64,000 nucleotides of DNA, from the NCBI GenBank assembly GCA_018697195.1, contig CM031873.1, positions 743,318 to 807,317 of the forward strand. The letters are read 5' to 3'. Both the position numbers and the translations under genes were made by a program. Positions 11,901 through 24,509 of this stretch are shown piece after piece (position 1 is the first letter of the stretch; the number at the start of each line of letters is the position of its first letter). The notes beneath the pieces were generated by a model, which was not told the origin of the DNA, made no database searches, and saw only the letters and a list, made by a program, of their open reading frames with translations. The DNA comes from Certhia americana (Eukaryota > Chordata > Aves > Passeriformes > Certhiidae).

Positions 11901-14900
11901 CAAAGAGATTTGTGTTTCCAGCTCAGGGATTCTTTCTGCGGGAGCCTCACACCTCTGCTGTGGCACAGCCCCGGGGTGGAGGAGCAGGGAGGGATTGGCA
12001 CACACCTCCCTAAGCTCCTGGAGGTGGTGCCCCTGAGGAGTACAGAGCTGCTGAACCAGCCCAGAGCCCTCCCTGGGGGAGTTTTCAGCCAGCACAGGCC
12101 ATTGCTGCTCAGCTGGGAAGCGGCAGAACAGAGGAATGCCACATCCCATGGCAATCTCAGGGAAAGTGAGGAGGGGAAGTGCCCTGGCCCAGCTGGACGT
12201 GAATGTGGGACCCCCGGGCTGGCACCTGCTGCCTCCAGAGGGGGGATATGGCCTCAGGATGTTGTGGTGTTGGGGTCTGGGTGCTAAACACGGGCAGTGC
12301 AGGCTGGCCACATTCCTGCTTGGGACCGTGGTACTGCATCCCAGGGAGACCCCGCAGGGGATGCTGAGCCCAGCCGGGGCCACCTGGCCTCTCTGAATTA
12401 CCCGAGCCCAATCACAATCCACATTTCTGCCCTGTTACAGAAAACCAGGAACCAGTAGCACAGCTGCCCTGATAAGGCAGGATAAACCTGTCAGCTTTTG
12501 ATAAAACCCCAATCTCCAGGAAAACAAAACACACCAGGGCCTTGTTGGGAGTCCCAGCACCGGCCAACCTGGCTGGGAGCAGAGCCGCGGCGTGGGGGGA
12601 GCAGGACAGACAGCTCGTCTCAACACCTCTCTGAAATACCGGCGTGTCCTGGCCGCGATAAGAGCTGGGATGTCAGGCTCATCAGCCGCGGTTTTCCTCC
12701 CCTCTCAGATGCCTCGATAGTGTCCCGGAGATAAGATAGCTCTGTTTACCCAGGGCCGCCGCGGAGCTTTGTCCACAGCGCCGAAGGTGCGAATATCCGT
12801 GAGCAAACACAGCTCATCACACCTGTAGGACCTTTGCAAAGCCAGTCGGGTCCAGGTGACAGCGGGATGGGAGCTGGATGCTCACCCCGTCCACCACCAT
12901 GATTCCTGCTTGGACTTGGTTGCAGGATTAGCTCAGGTTTAGGAAGGATTAGAAGCTGAACTAAAATCCACCTCAGAGGGAACTAAAGTTCACCTCTGGG
13001 AACTAAAATCCACCTCTGCTGAGCTTTCCCAGCTGGAGCTGAGTTTCTACGTCATCCAACATCATCCTGCAGATCCACAGACAATTCTGGCTCCTGCCAC
13101 TCCTTTGCCACAACAAAACCCTCCCAGGGTCCCTCTCGCTACTTCCAGAAAGGGAAACTGAGGCACAGCAGAGTTAGGTCAAGCCATGCCAGGGCCTTTC
13201 CTGCATCCTTGGAGCATCTCCTCTCCAAGGCCAGAGCAGCAGTGGCTGAGCCCAGGCCGTGGAGCTCACGGGCTAGCCCCGGTACTGGGGGAATGTGCTG
13301 AGCTGCCAACGGCTCCCCTGAGCCGGCTCGGCTCCGAGGGAAACCAAAACCCTTCCCGAGAGCCGTCATCTGTCAAGTTTGGGTTACTGTCTGGCACCTC
13401 GAGTGGCCAGGCTGAGGTTTGTCACTCATGGGAACGGGAGCACTCCCAAAGCCGCCCTGAGCTCCATCTCTCGGGGAGAGGCACAGGCTGGAGCCGCTCC
13501 CGGCAATGTGTGACACAACAGAGGGGACTATTCCCCTTGGAGAGTCCTCCTCCCTGCGGCTGGGATTGTCCATGCTGGGATTTCTGGGCTCTCCCTGCGG
13601 GATCAGGTGCTTCCCCAGCTCCAGGGGGATGCTCTCCCCGAGGAGGGTGTTATCTCTGGCTGGGGATCCCCTGCTCCTTGCTGCCGCAGGGATGCGGGGT
13701 CTGGGGCTGCGGATGCACAGCTGCAGCCTCTGGAGGTGTCTGGTCGTGGAAATCCTGCAGAGAGCAGGGAAGGCAGCACCAACGCAGGGCTGGGGAAGGG
13801 ACAAAAGGAGAGATGCAGGCTCCCGAGGGAAATCTGCAGGAACTGCTCTTCAGAGAGGTGTTTTTGGGGTAGGGGTACCGTGCTGGGGATGCTGCTGGGT
13901 TTAGGGAGGGACGATGAGCACTGAGTTGTGCCCAGCTCCGTGCTGGTTTCTGGCAGCAGCCACAGGGTCCCTTCGGAAGTGGGGCTGGCTGGGGCTGGTT
14001 TAACAATTTCCCTGGACCCGCTCCAGAGGAGATTGGGAAATGATCCGGGGTTAAAACAACACAACACGTTCCTGAAGGCTGTTTGTGAAGAGGAGCCCGG
14101 CGCGGCCCGACCTCACAGGAGGCTGAATGAGCAGGGACCGGGCACGGGAGCGGCATCACTTTAAGCCGAGTCTGCCCTGGGGGAAGCACAGCCTGAGCTG
14201 GTTGAAAACCGCCTTTGCTTTCACCCCTGGTTGTGGGGAAGCACGGCCAAGTTTCCCGGCTCCCTGGGGCACCGATGGAAGCAGAGCTGAGGCTGTTTGT
14301 ATCCCTGATCCTTCGGGGCTGAACAGTTTTAATCCAGATTTGAAAAGCCTTTGACTCTTCGCCGGACTGGTTGCGTTATCAGCCTTGTGCATTTCGGGTA
14401 ACCTTTGCTCTGAATGAACAAATTCTTTCGGTATCTGCTTGTGCTGTGGCTTTAACGCTGAAGTGGCTGATCCCTCCTGGGGCAGAAATGTAGGAGAGCT
14501 CCAGGAAAATGTCCTGGAGGATCACCTGGAGCTTTGGGGCGCTCAACCCCACCACGTGCCCTCCTTTTGAGCTGCAGGGTTCTGGTTTTACAGAAACACA
14601 AGCGTGTTTATGATCCCAAGCACCTGGGGACTGGGATGAGGATTTTGGCGATTTGAAAAGCATTCCCTCAACCTGCAGCAGTTCAGAGCTGCCCGGAGGT
14701 CGTCAGGCTGGACCAGAAAGCCCAAGGTGTGGGATAGAGAGAGGAGAAAGGTCTTGGAGAGCACCACAGCCCTGGAGCTGCTGCTGAGATCGGTACCAGA
14801 TAAGAGGGAAAGCACAAGGGCAGAGTCTAAGTGGATGAATTGTTCCCAAGTGGATTCCTCTCCACTCTAAACAAACACTGACGCTTCAGGAGCATCTTGG

Positions 14901-15277
14901 AGCTGGCCTGGGGGGGGCAGAACTCAGATAACCCAGAGACTGCAGGGTGAGCTCTCCCATCCGCTTCTGCCTTTCAATGGCCTCTGGATGAATTACGGGA
15001 TGCAAACAATTCATTTCAAAGGATTGACAATCTCGGGAGACTGGGCTTGGATGGTGAAATTAAACAAAGCAAGCTGATGACAGGCTGGTATCATCTCCCA
15101 GAGTGAAATAAAGAGTTCACTTCTTGACTTTTCCCTTCTCAAGAAAAAGGGGGGGGGGGGGAAATTATTAAGCTCTTTCCAATCTGAGGTTTATCTGCAA
15201 ACTTTCTGCACAACACCTGATTTGCAGAGTAAATCTCCTGGTCAATTCTAAATCAAATCCTGGTCAAAACTTTAAGT

Positions 15278-15502
15278 TGCACCTGGGGAAGTTTAGGCGA
15301 GACATCAGGAAAACTTTGTTACAGAAAGAGTGGCTGGGCATTGGAATGGGCTGCACAGGGCAGTGGGGGAGGCACCATCCCTGGAGGTTAAAAAAGGTCT
15401 GGATGTGGCACTCAGTGTCATGGTTTGGTGACAAAGTGGTCTTAGGTTGGACTCGGTGATCTCCAAGGTCTTGTCCAGCCTCGTTGGTTCTGTGCTTGTG
15501 AG
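15278..15502 (+). mobile_element. CR1 LINE fragment, 3' end (first copy)
   Basis: The stretch follows the 3' end of avian CR1 retrotransposons in order: a 'lead' GTTTAGG then GACATCAGGAAAA, an AGAGTGG segment, ATTGGAATGGGCTGC, CATCCCTGGAGG, GGATGTGGCACTCAGTG, TTGGACTCGGTGATC and a terminal TTCTGTG. This is recognised from memory of the consensus, not from a search. It is 5'-truncated and non-coding, as most CR1 copies are. A second, longer copy in the same orientation follows about 175 bp later. It marks the sequence as sauropsid, most likely bird. Confidence 0.85.
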
Positions 15503-15677
15503 CACCATCCCTTCAGTGTCACTGCTGTGGGTGCAAGGTGCTAGGACACAGCTGGGGAGGGGACACGGTGCTGGCAGTGCAGGGCAGAGTGGGGACGAAC
15601 ATCAGGGGAGATGTCCTGGACCTCCATCCCAACGTTCAGAGCTATCTCCTGTGGCACAGTGAGGCACACTCCTGGTG

Positions 15678-16128
15678 TTTGGGAAGGATCTTGAGGTGCT
15701 TGGGTACATCCAGAGGAGGCAGTGAGGCTGGAGAGGGGCTGTGGACACAAACCCTTTGAGGAAGGGCTGAGGGAGCTGGGGGTGCTCAGCCTGGAGCAAA
15801 GGAGACTCCATGCTGAGCTCAGCACTCTCTGCAGCTCCCTGACAGGGGCTGTGCTCAGCGGGGTTGGGCTCTCTCTGCAGGCAGCACTGACACAACCAGA
15901 GGGCACAGGCACAAGGGAAATACAGGCTGGAGAGCAGGGAAAAGTTTTTCACAGAAAGAGTGATCAAGTGCTGGAATGTTCTTCCCGGGGAGGTGGTGGA
16001 GTCCCCATCCCTGGATGTGTTTCAAACCAGCCTGGATGTGGCACTGGGTGCCAGGGTCTGGGTGATGTTTTGGGGCTGGGTTGGACTCGATGAGCTTGGA
16101 GGGCTCTTCCAACCTGGGGATTCTGTGG
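15678..16128 (+). mobile_element. CR1 LINE fragment, 3' end (second, longer copy)
   Basis: This copy starts further 5' in CR1 than the preceding one. It includes the GGAAGGATCTTGAGGTGCT region, the 'lead' CTGAGGGAGCTGGGGGTGCT, CAGCCTGGAGCAAAGGAG, and then the 3' section through TTGGACTCGATGA, CTCTTCCAACCTGG and a final GATTCTGTG. Orientation matches the first copy. It covers the end of the reverse-transcriptase frame and the short 3' UTR, but no intact ORF remains. Its 5' edge is approximate. Confidence 0.88.
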
Positions 16129-18886
16129 TGAGGCTGATTCCTGGTGATGCACACTCCCGATGATGCACACTCCCGGTGAGGCTGAAGGCTGATCCTGAGA
16201 CAGCCCGATCGGGAGCAGACTCCGCTCCAGTCTCAGGGCAGCACAGTTCCCCCCGCAGCACTCCGGAGGAAACGAGGGCAATTTACAGCCCATTTCCAGT
16301 CGCTTGGAGTCCAACCGCGTGTGCTGCACCAGGGCAAGGCCGGCTTTGTACTCCCCATCCTGTATTGAGTAAGAGCGCTTTTGTCTTGGGAGAAAATGCC
16401 TTGGGTGAGAGGCTGCCACAAATCCAACATTTCAATGCGGCACAAGGAGCCCGTAGGTTTCTCCTCCTCCTCCCCATCGCCTGCTGATGGACCCTCAGCT
16501 GCCTGGTGGCTTTGAAGGAGCCATCGCAGGTCACTGGACATGTCCCCAAGGATTGCAGGGAGGAACGCTCAGCTCAGCTGGACCTCGAGGGTTGCCAGCA
16601 GCTGTTTGCCACGTGTGCTGCCTGGCAGTGGGGAGAGCTTCATTGCCCAGAGATTGTTCAAATCTGGCTCAAAACCTGAATATCTGGGAGCTGTAAATCT
16701 CCCAGGAGTAAGTCTTGCTCTTGTTCCTCTGATGCTTCCTGTGGGGCCAGAAACATCAATTGTACAGCCAGGAAATACCTCGGGAGGTTCTGGTGCTCCA
16801 ATCCAGGCTGGAACCATTAACATGGAAACAGATATGGAAATATTTCCCTCCATGGAATGAATCCAAGCCTAGGTCAGACCCCAGTATGGATGGTCAAGTT
16901 CCCAGTGGTGTCCATGGTTGTTGGGATGGGCTCCCGTGGCTTGTGGGGCTGGAGGATGGATGGGCAGCCACAGTACCTGGTGAGAAGCAGCTGCTGGGTG
17001 CTCTCCAAGGAGATCTGGTGCTGTTGGGAACAGTTTTGGTCTCACTACACTCAGAAAGTTGATAATTCTGAGCGTTGACAATTAACCCTCAGCAGCTGAT
17101 CTGACAGGACTTGTTCTTTCCTCTTGGGGGTTGGATCTGGACTTTCTCCCTGGCCCTGCTCTCAAGAGCAGCCAGAACATTTTGGGATTTGGCTGCGCCA
17201 AGCTGTCCAACTGCTGCCCACTGTGGATGGGCACTGTTTCATTTGGCTCTGGGTGTTGATGGAGAGCTGGTTCACCATGGACATGCCTGCTTTGCCCAAC
17301 TGGGGTGAGGGAAATCCCAAAACATTCTTGGGTTCAATCTGCTGAGCTCTGCTGTTCAGCATTTGCTTTTCTTCCCTGCTCCAGAGCATCTGCTGGAAGC
17401 TCTCCCTGACAATGAGCAGGGTTCTGTTGGGAAGTCCTGATGGATGGAGGTGACCCGCAGGCAGGAGGGATCAGGGTGGCACTGCCACACTCATCACCTG
17501 AGAATCCACCAGCAGGACAGGACTCCCCTGCCCTGTCTCTACAGGTTTTGGACTTGGTTTGGGCAGTGAAAATCAGATTTGCAGGGAATTAAGCTGCAGA
17601 ACTCAGCTTGGACCAAATGTCCCCCCTTTTTCAGCAACTGAGAAATGCAGCCAAGTTTGAGCAGCTCTTCTTAGAGACAGCAACAGACACATCCCTAGCA
17701 GAGAGCAGTGTTTTTCTTTTTAAGCCTTGGCTTCAAACATAAGGGCAATAGATTTTCTTTAAGGAAATAAATCCCCAAATTTGTTAGGGTTGGCACAGCA
17801 CAGGATTTTTCACTCGCCTTGTTTCTCATTTCCAGCTGAATCATTTTAGCAGGGACTTTTCTAGAAACGCTCAGCCTGACATAGACACCCAGTCTCAAAC
17901 ACTTCAACCCAAACACTGAGTCTGGCTTTTATTTTTAAGGGAAAGAGAATGAGGGTCTTATCCTTGGAAATCCCAGGCGGGTGTCAATGTTCTGTTACCA
18001 GCTTCAGTGTCACCAAGAGTTGTTACACTCCGCAGAACCAACGCTGACAGCAGGACATGTCCAGGGCCTCTCTGTCCCTTAAGGCATGCAGGGATTTGGG
18101 AACTGGCGAAGTGGGAAGCGAAGGGCACTTGGGTTGTGCAGCCTCTCCAGGGAGGTCCTGAGTCACTCTGATGGCACCTCCTGCAGAGCTTTTCCACAGA
18201 ATTGTCATTCTGGAGAATTTTCAGGAATGGAGAAGTGTTCTGATGGCCAAGCTCTCTTTATGCCGAGGGGTAGGTGTCCTCAGGGTGTTCCTCCCCAGGA
18301 CCCTGCTGCCTTGCCTCTCCTGCAGGTGGAGCAGGTCAGAGGTATTTGGCCTCGTGAGGAGTGATCAGAGAGTGAGGGGCTCCCCAAAAAGCCCTCACCC
18401 CAACAGGGGGGTCCCAGCAAAGCCTTTCCTTCCCTGCCTCCCATCCCCACTTGCTGTTGCTGCACCCAGGGCTGGGGCTCCAGCCACAGCTGCATTTTTG
18501 GTGGTGTGTCCACGCACTTCCCTCTATCCTTTAGCTCTGCCTGGCAGGATTCCTGGGCCAGGCATAGCCCTCATGTCTGCCCCTCACAGCCACAACACCC
18601 CTGTGGATTTCCTCTGGCCTGAGCCTACCCATCCACCTCCTGAGCCACCTCCTTACTCACACCCGACTGCTCACACAGAGGAATTTTCCTGAGCCATGTT
18701 TTTGTTTGGTACTGGCCATCTGAGGCTGTGGTGGGTGGCACTGGGCCACACAGGAGGACAAGGGGACGCCTGCCCTGGGAGCAGAGCTGGATCTGACCCC
18801 TCAGTCCCTTCTCTGAGTCCTTGTGGTGATTCTGCAGGACTTTGCCACTGGTGTTCAACCTGGCGTGGCCATTCTGCTGCAGCAGA

Positions 18887-19030
18887 CATGGATAGAAATC
18901 CTCTCCCAGCCTGGGCTCATCCAAACTCCAGGAGAGATCCCTGTGACATCACTCCAGGCATGGACAGAAATTCTCTCCCAGCCTGGGCTCATCCAAACCC
19001 AAGGAGAGATCCCTGCAGGGTCACACCTGG
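18887..19030. repeat. 72-bp tandem duplication
   Basis: Two copies of a 72-bp unit begin at 18887 and 18959 (CATGGATAGAAAT and CATGGACAGAAAT) and share a long central block containing CTCTCCCAGCCTGGGCTCAT. Because 72 is a multiple of three, both strands carry longish repetitive open frames that look protein-like but are not. Confidence 0.85.
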
Positions 19031-20775
19031 AATTGCTCACCAGGCACAGTCCTGGCAACCTGTGCTGGACTGGTGTGGCCCAGTGACCTGGAGTGGGGTG
19101 AGAGCTCATCCACCACTTCCAGGTTCATACCCAGCTGCTCCAAACCCTCAAATCACTTGGCAGGAGCTTGAAGGGACATGGGGGGACATCCTCCTGCTGC
19201 CTCCATGAGAGATTTCTCTTTACCTCCCAGTCCAGTCTCCACTGGCTCTGGCTTCTTTACCTCTGCTGTCCCTGTGGGTGTTCCCTTGACCATTATGGAC
19301 CTCAGAAATAATTAACTTCCCTGAGGATATCTCTAGGGATTCCCTGGGAGCAAAGACTGGCATGGGCAGGGGGTCCCTCTTAGGGACCCTTCATGTCAGG
19401 ATTTCTCCTGCAGAAGAGAAATAATGGCTCAGGCTGAGCTAGCAATTTTCTGAGGAAAAAAAAAAAGACAAACTTGTTTGGGGAAAGGATAATTTTAAGG
19501 AGACTGGGACTGTTCATAAATTCAAGTCAAATTTAAAGATTACTTTCAGTCTCTGGATTCTTCCATCCTCCCCTTTTCCTTCCCCCTCCCCCGAATTATT
19601 GTTTGCAAAAATTAAAACAAAATGTTTTGGGGTTTTCGTTTGTTTAAAAAGCAATTTGCATTTTGAAAATTGCCAAAATATAAGCTTTGGGAGGGTGGGG
19701 TCTTTTGAAAGGGCAGCATTGTCATTGCTGAATGAAAAAAAACCACGGAGAGGAATTCGTCCTGGGAGACTCTCGCAGGGCGCTGGGGACGTGGTGGCAG
19801 CACAAAGAACACAGCTCCCAGTGCACAGCCCCAGCCTGTGCCTCCATTCATGGCCCTTCTTTCCTTCTCCCACATGGAAAATCCTGCCCACCTTGACCTC
19901 CCTGAGGGATTCATTCGACCTAGTGACTGCTTTTAACACGGAGAAATTTCTGCAGTGTTTTCTCAGCCTGGCTCCAAACCACAGCTTCCCTTTTTCCCTC
20001 TTCGACCTTTTCCAGGTTTTGGAACATCTGTGTTTAAATGAAATCTGGTTATCCAGACCCGAGCAGCTCAGGTAGAGATGCTCTGATGAAGCTCTGCACA
20101 TCTGTGCACAATAAAGTCAGGGAACAAAAGGCTTGTGAGGTCCTTGGCAGAGGAAGAGAAAATAGAGAGCGGGAGACAGCGGGACTGTGCTTAGCAGAGC
20201 AACCCGAGCCAAAACCTTTCCTTGCAGAGCCCTCAGCACCTGGGCCAGGTTTTGCTCCTAGCTGGGTCTGCAGGGGTGCAGAGGAGTCTTCTCCACCAGG
20301 TGCAGAGCAAAGCTTGAGGAGCAGACACGATTCCAGTCCTGGGAGGTGATTTTTATAACAGCCCTCAAAGGCATTCATAGAAAGAAAAAACGGGTTGCTA
20401 AAGAGCCACTTGAATTCAGGGAAATTCAAACCAAGAAGCAGTGGCAGAAAATTAAAGCCAGGCCAAGTCATGTTAGGAACAAGGCAAAAGGCTTCAGCAC
20501 AGCAGGAGGGGAACCTCGGGCCGAGCAGAGGGAGGGCGGGAGCGTTTCCTGAGCGCCTCTGTCCAGGGAAAGTCGGGGAGCCACACACCCTGGGGACATG
20601 CACGGATTTGGAGCTGGGATCCAAAACCATCCTGACCTGCTGCTGGGACCAGCAGTGTGCCAGGCACTGCCCTCTGCACCTCCAGAGTGATCCCATCACA
20701 GAATGTCCCAGCCTTGTCCCCACACAGACTTTGGGACATCTGGCTGGGACATGTCCTGCATTGCCCCAATTCCTG

Positions 20776-20886
20776 CATCCCTGTGTGCTGCTGTCAGGAG
20801 AAATGGGATGGGTGTTTTCCTTCATTCCCTCCATCCCTGTGTGCTGCTGTCAGGAGAAATGGGATGGGTGTTTTCCTTCAGCCTCT
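20776..20886. repeat. 56-bp tandem duplication, nearly perfect
   Basis: Units start at 20776 and 20832 and are identical for about the first 50 bases (CATCCCTGTGTGCTGCTGTC onward), diverging only at the 3' end. High identity suggests a recent event or a variable-number locus. Confidence 0.88.
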
Positions 20887-23800
20887 CCCACTGGTCATTC
20901 TGCAAACACACCAGGCTACAGGCAGAGCTGCCAGCTTGCCCTGGCTGGTAGCCAGCAGTGCCCAGCACTGGCCACCAGCTCTCAGGCACTCAGGGTGGAC
21001 ACAGTAATTACAATTAAAGCCGTTCTCTCTCAGTTTGCCCCCTTTTGACTGCAGAAACAGGTGGATCAGGAGGGGTGGATGCTGGAAAAGCAGCCAGGTG
21101 TGTGGAGTTGGGAGGGAATTGATGCCCAGCTGTTCCCAGCTGTTGCCTCAGTGCTCTGGGAGTCGAAGGAGGAGACAGACTGAGTTGATGGAGCTAAAAA
21201 AAGCTGAGAAGTCTCAGTGGAGGGGTGTGGGGATGCCTGTGGGGAGCTCAAGGGAGGCTGCGTTAGTCATGGAGTGGGGCTGGACCAGACCCCACCTTCT
21301 CCCAGCTCACCTACTGCCTCCCTGGAGGGCTGATCCCACAAGGCAGCCACAGTATTTAGGTAGTTGTCTCTGGATCAGCACAGGGATGGCTGTTTTGGGG
21401 AGCTCCTTTCAGCTTCTTGTGAGTTTCAGCTTCTTCCCTTCTTCAGGATTTTCCTATCTCTGAAATTGATCCTGGGAGCAGAGCTGGGAGGAGCTCTGCA
21501 CACTCCACTTATTCCTCCACATTGCTGTGCAGCTCTGCTCTGGTGGCAGCAGTGGAAATGTTAGCAAAGAACTCAAGAAAATCCCCAGAGTTCTGTTTTC
21601 CTGGCTTTGCAAAAACATTTCTGCTTATCAAGCAACGCAAAGAAATGTGAAGATTTTCACTCGCTCTTCGTGTGGGCTCAGCTTTGAATTTTAAAAAGGG
21701 ATTTGCCAATGCAATCTTGCAAAATACTCCAGTGCCAAGTCCAGCTCTCCTAAAATACAAGTTTTAGGAGGAGGTGAGCTTACACTCTCCTGGGAAAACA
21801 TGAATTTCTGGCAGATTTGAGTGAGAACTAAGGCTTCTGTGAGGCCATGCCTCTCCCTGGAGAAATATCCCCTTGTGTTGATCAACAGGGACCAAATCTT
21901 GTGGTTTGTGACACCAAAGGCAGAGCTGCTCGTGAGCCTCGAGGCTTTGAATGATGGAGATGTGCCCACATGGTCCTAACCTACAATAGCTCACAGACTG
22001 AGGGATTTAAATCTTTTTTCCTCTGTTTGGGCCATGTCTTGAGGCTGTGCCATGGGTACAGGTGCTGCTTTGGGGTTTTAGGTGTGGCCGGGAGACAGTT
22101 CCCTGTGTCCCAGCCCTGATCTGTGCCCTTGGGAAGGCTCTGCCCTGAGGGTAGGAACCAGCCCTGAGTCCTGCACCTCCAGGGAAAGGGTTTAACCTCT
22201 GCTAAACAAGAGTTGGCAATTTAAACCACCCACCTGCTTCCCAAAAGCTTTGCCAGTGCATTCCACAGGGCAGGAGCTCCCTCAGAAACCCTTCTGGAGC
22301 CATGACTGGGGCTGCTCAGCACGTGTGGGATGAGCAGAAAGCAGAGCTGAGCTCCAGCAGGGCACAGCAGGCCCTGAGCTCTTCCTGAGTTTTCCGTGGG
22401 ACGGGAAAAGCCATGGTGGGGGGACACACAATGCTGCGTGCTCCCGTGCTGCTTTCAGCTGCTCAAAGTGCAGCTTCAGCACATGTGGGGCTGGGCCAGA
22501 TCTGAAAGAACCCTTCCCTGCTCTGGCTGCGGGCTCCCTCATGGCTGTGGCCCTGTTGGGGACATGACAAAAGCTCCTGCAGGCTGCTGGGCTCATCCCA
22601 GGAGGCCCAAACCGCGCCTCCGAGCTCCGTGGCAGGAATGTCTCTCCCTCATGCCTGGCAGAGCCGCTCCTGTCACCATCAGCACGTCAGTGGCTGCTGC
22701 CCCTGCCCTGCCAGCCTTGCTGGGGACGTGAGGTTCGGCCTCTCCGTGCCAGCCGGAGGAATTTTGGAATTCCGGGCGGCCGGGGACACAGGGCCTGGGG
22801 TCCCTCTCTGCCCCGCACTGTCACAGCCTGTGTCAGCTGGGACTGGCTCCTGAGGGACACTCCGGAGCTGCGTTGCCGTTTTCTGGGCTGAAATTTGATA
22901 ATTAAGCAAATACAGCGTGTCTTTGTGTTGGGAGAGCACCATAAGGTAAACAGGAAGGAATGAGGGATTAAGACATCTCTGCTCTGAAGGAAGGTGATGA
23001 GCCCAGAGCTGTGACACCTCCGTGCCGAGGCGAGGGGCCCAGCTGTGGGCTGGCATGGCACAGCTGCATTGTTCAGGGGTGAAGAGCAAATAAAAGCCAC
23101 GGGAAAAGAAAACAAGCTATAAAATTCTCTGCAAAGCACAGAGCCCCAGCAACTGCCTCCTGATGGCCCCGTGACAGCTCTGGGGAGAGGCGGGCGAGGG
23201 GTCGAGCGTTTGAAGTCTCCAAGTTGTCCTTTGCAAAGGCCCCCTGTTAAAATAGGCCTGGTGTTGACTTTAGGCTGCATATGGTGGAGGAATTGGCCAG
23301 CTCAACCTCAGCAATCAAAGCAGGGGGGCATTTTTTGGAATCTGGCTAGCTGGGTGTCAGGCTGGGCTTGTCCCAGGCCGAGTGGGGCATGCAGGAGCAG
23401 AAATGAGGATTATCAGCGTGGTCACTCTGCAGGAGAGTGACAGAGCCTGTGGTGTGGAAAGCTGAGGGAGAAACCAGCTGGGAAGGTCTTGGAATGGGAT
23501 TCAAAGCTCGAATTATGTGTGTGGCAGGACTGTGAGAGTGGGAATACTGGGAAGGTCGGGCAGGTGATGATGGAAACCCCTTCCCGTGGGGACAGAGGGG
23601 AGTTCTGAAGGTGCTGGGAAGTGGAGGTGTCTCAGTACTTTGGGAACCTTTGCACTGAGCAGAATCAACACAAAGTGAGAGTGGGTGAGAAGGGAGATGA
23701 GAGGAGCTTCCGTGGGGGAAAGTGTTTGTGACAAAGCTGAAGGTGCCATGGGGGTCTGTGTGCTCTGTCCCCTCCCCACAGATGGGCACTGCGAGGACAG

Positions 23801-24032
23801 GGGCAACCACACTGCCAGCAGGGAGGGACAAATCCATATTTAATGCCAGCCAGGCCACTGAAACGTGACCTTGACAACTTCCTTTGGCCCTCCAAAAACC
23901 TCTCCCAGCACAGATCAGGAAGGGAGGTGGCTCCCCACAGCCAGAGGTGCCACCATCCTGTGACAATCCCCCCCAATGTGACAGGGCCTACACAGAGGGG
24001 TTGTCACCTCCCTGTTTGGGCACAGCCGGTGA

Positions 24033-24509
<477 letters not shown>

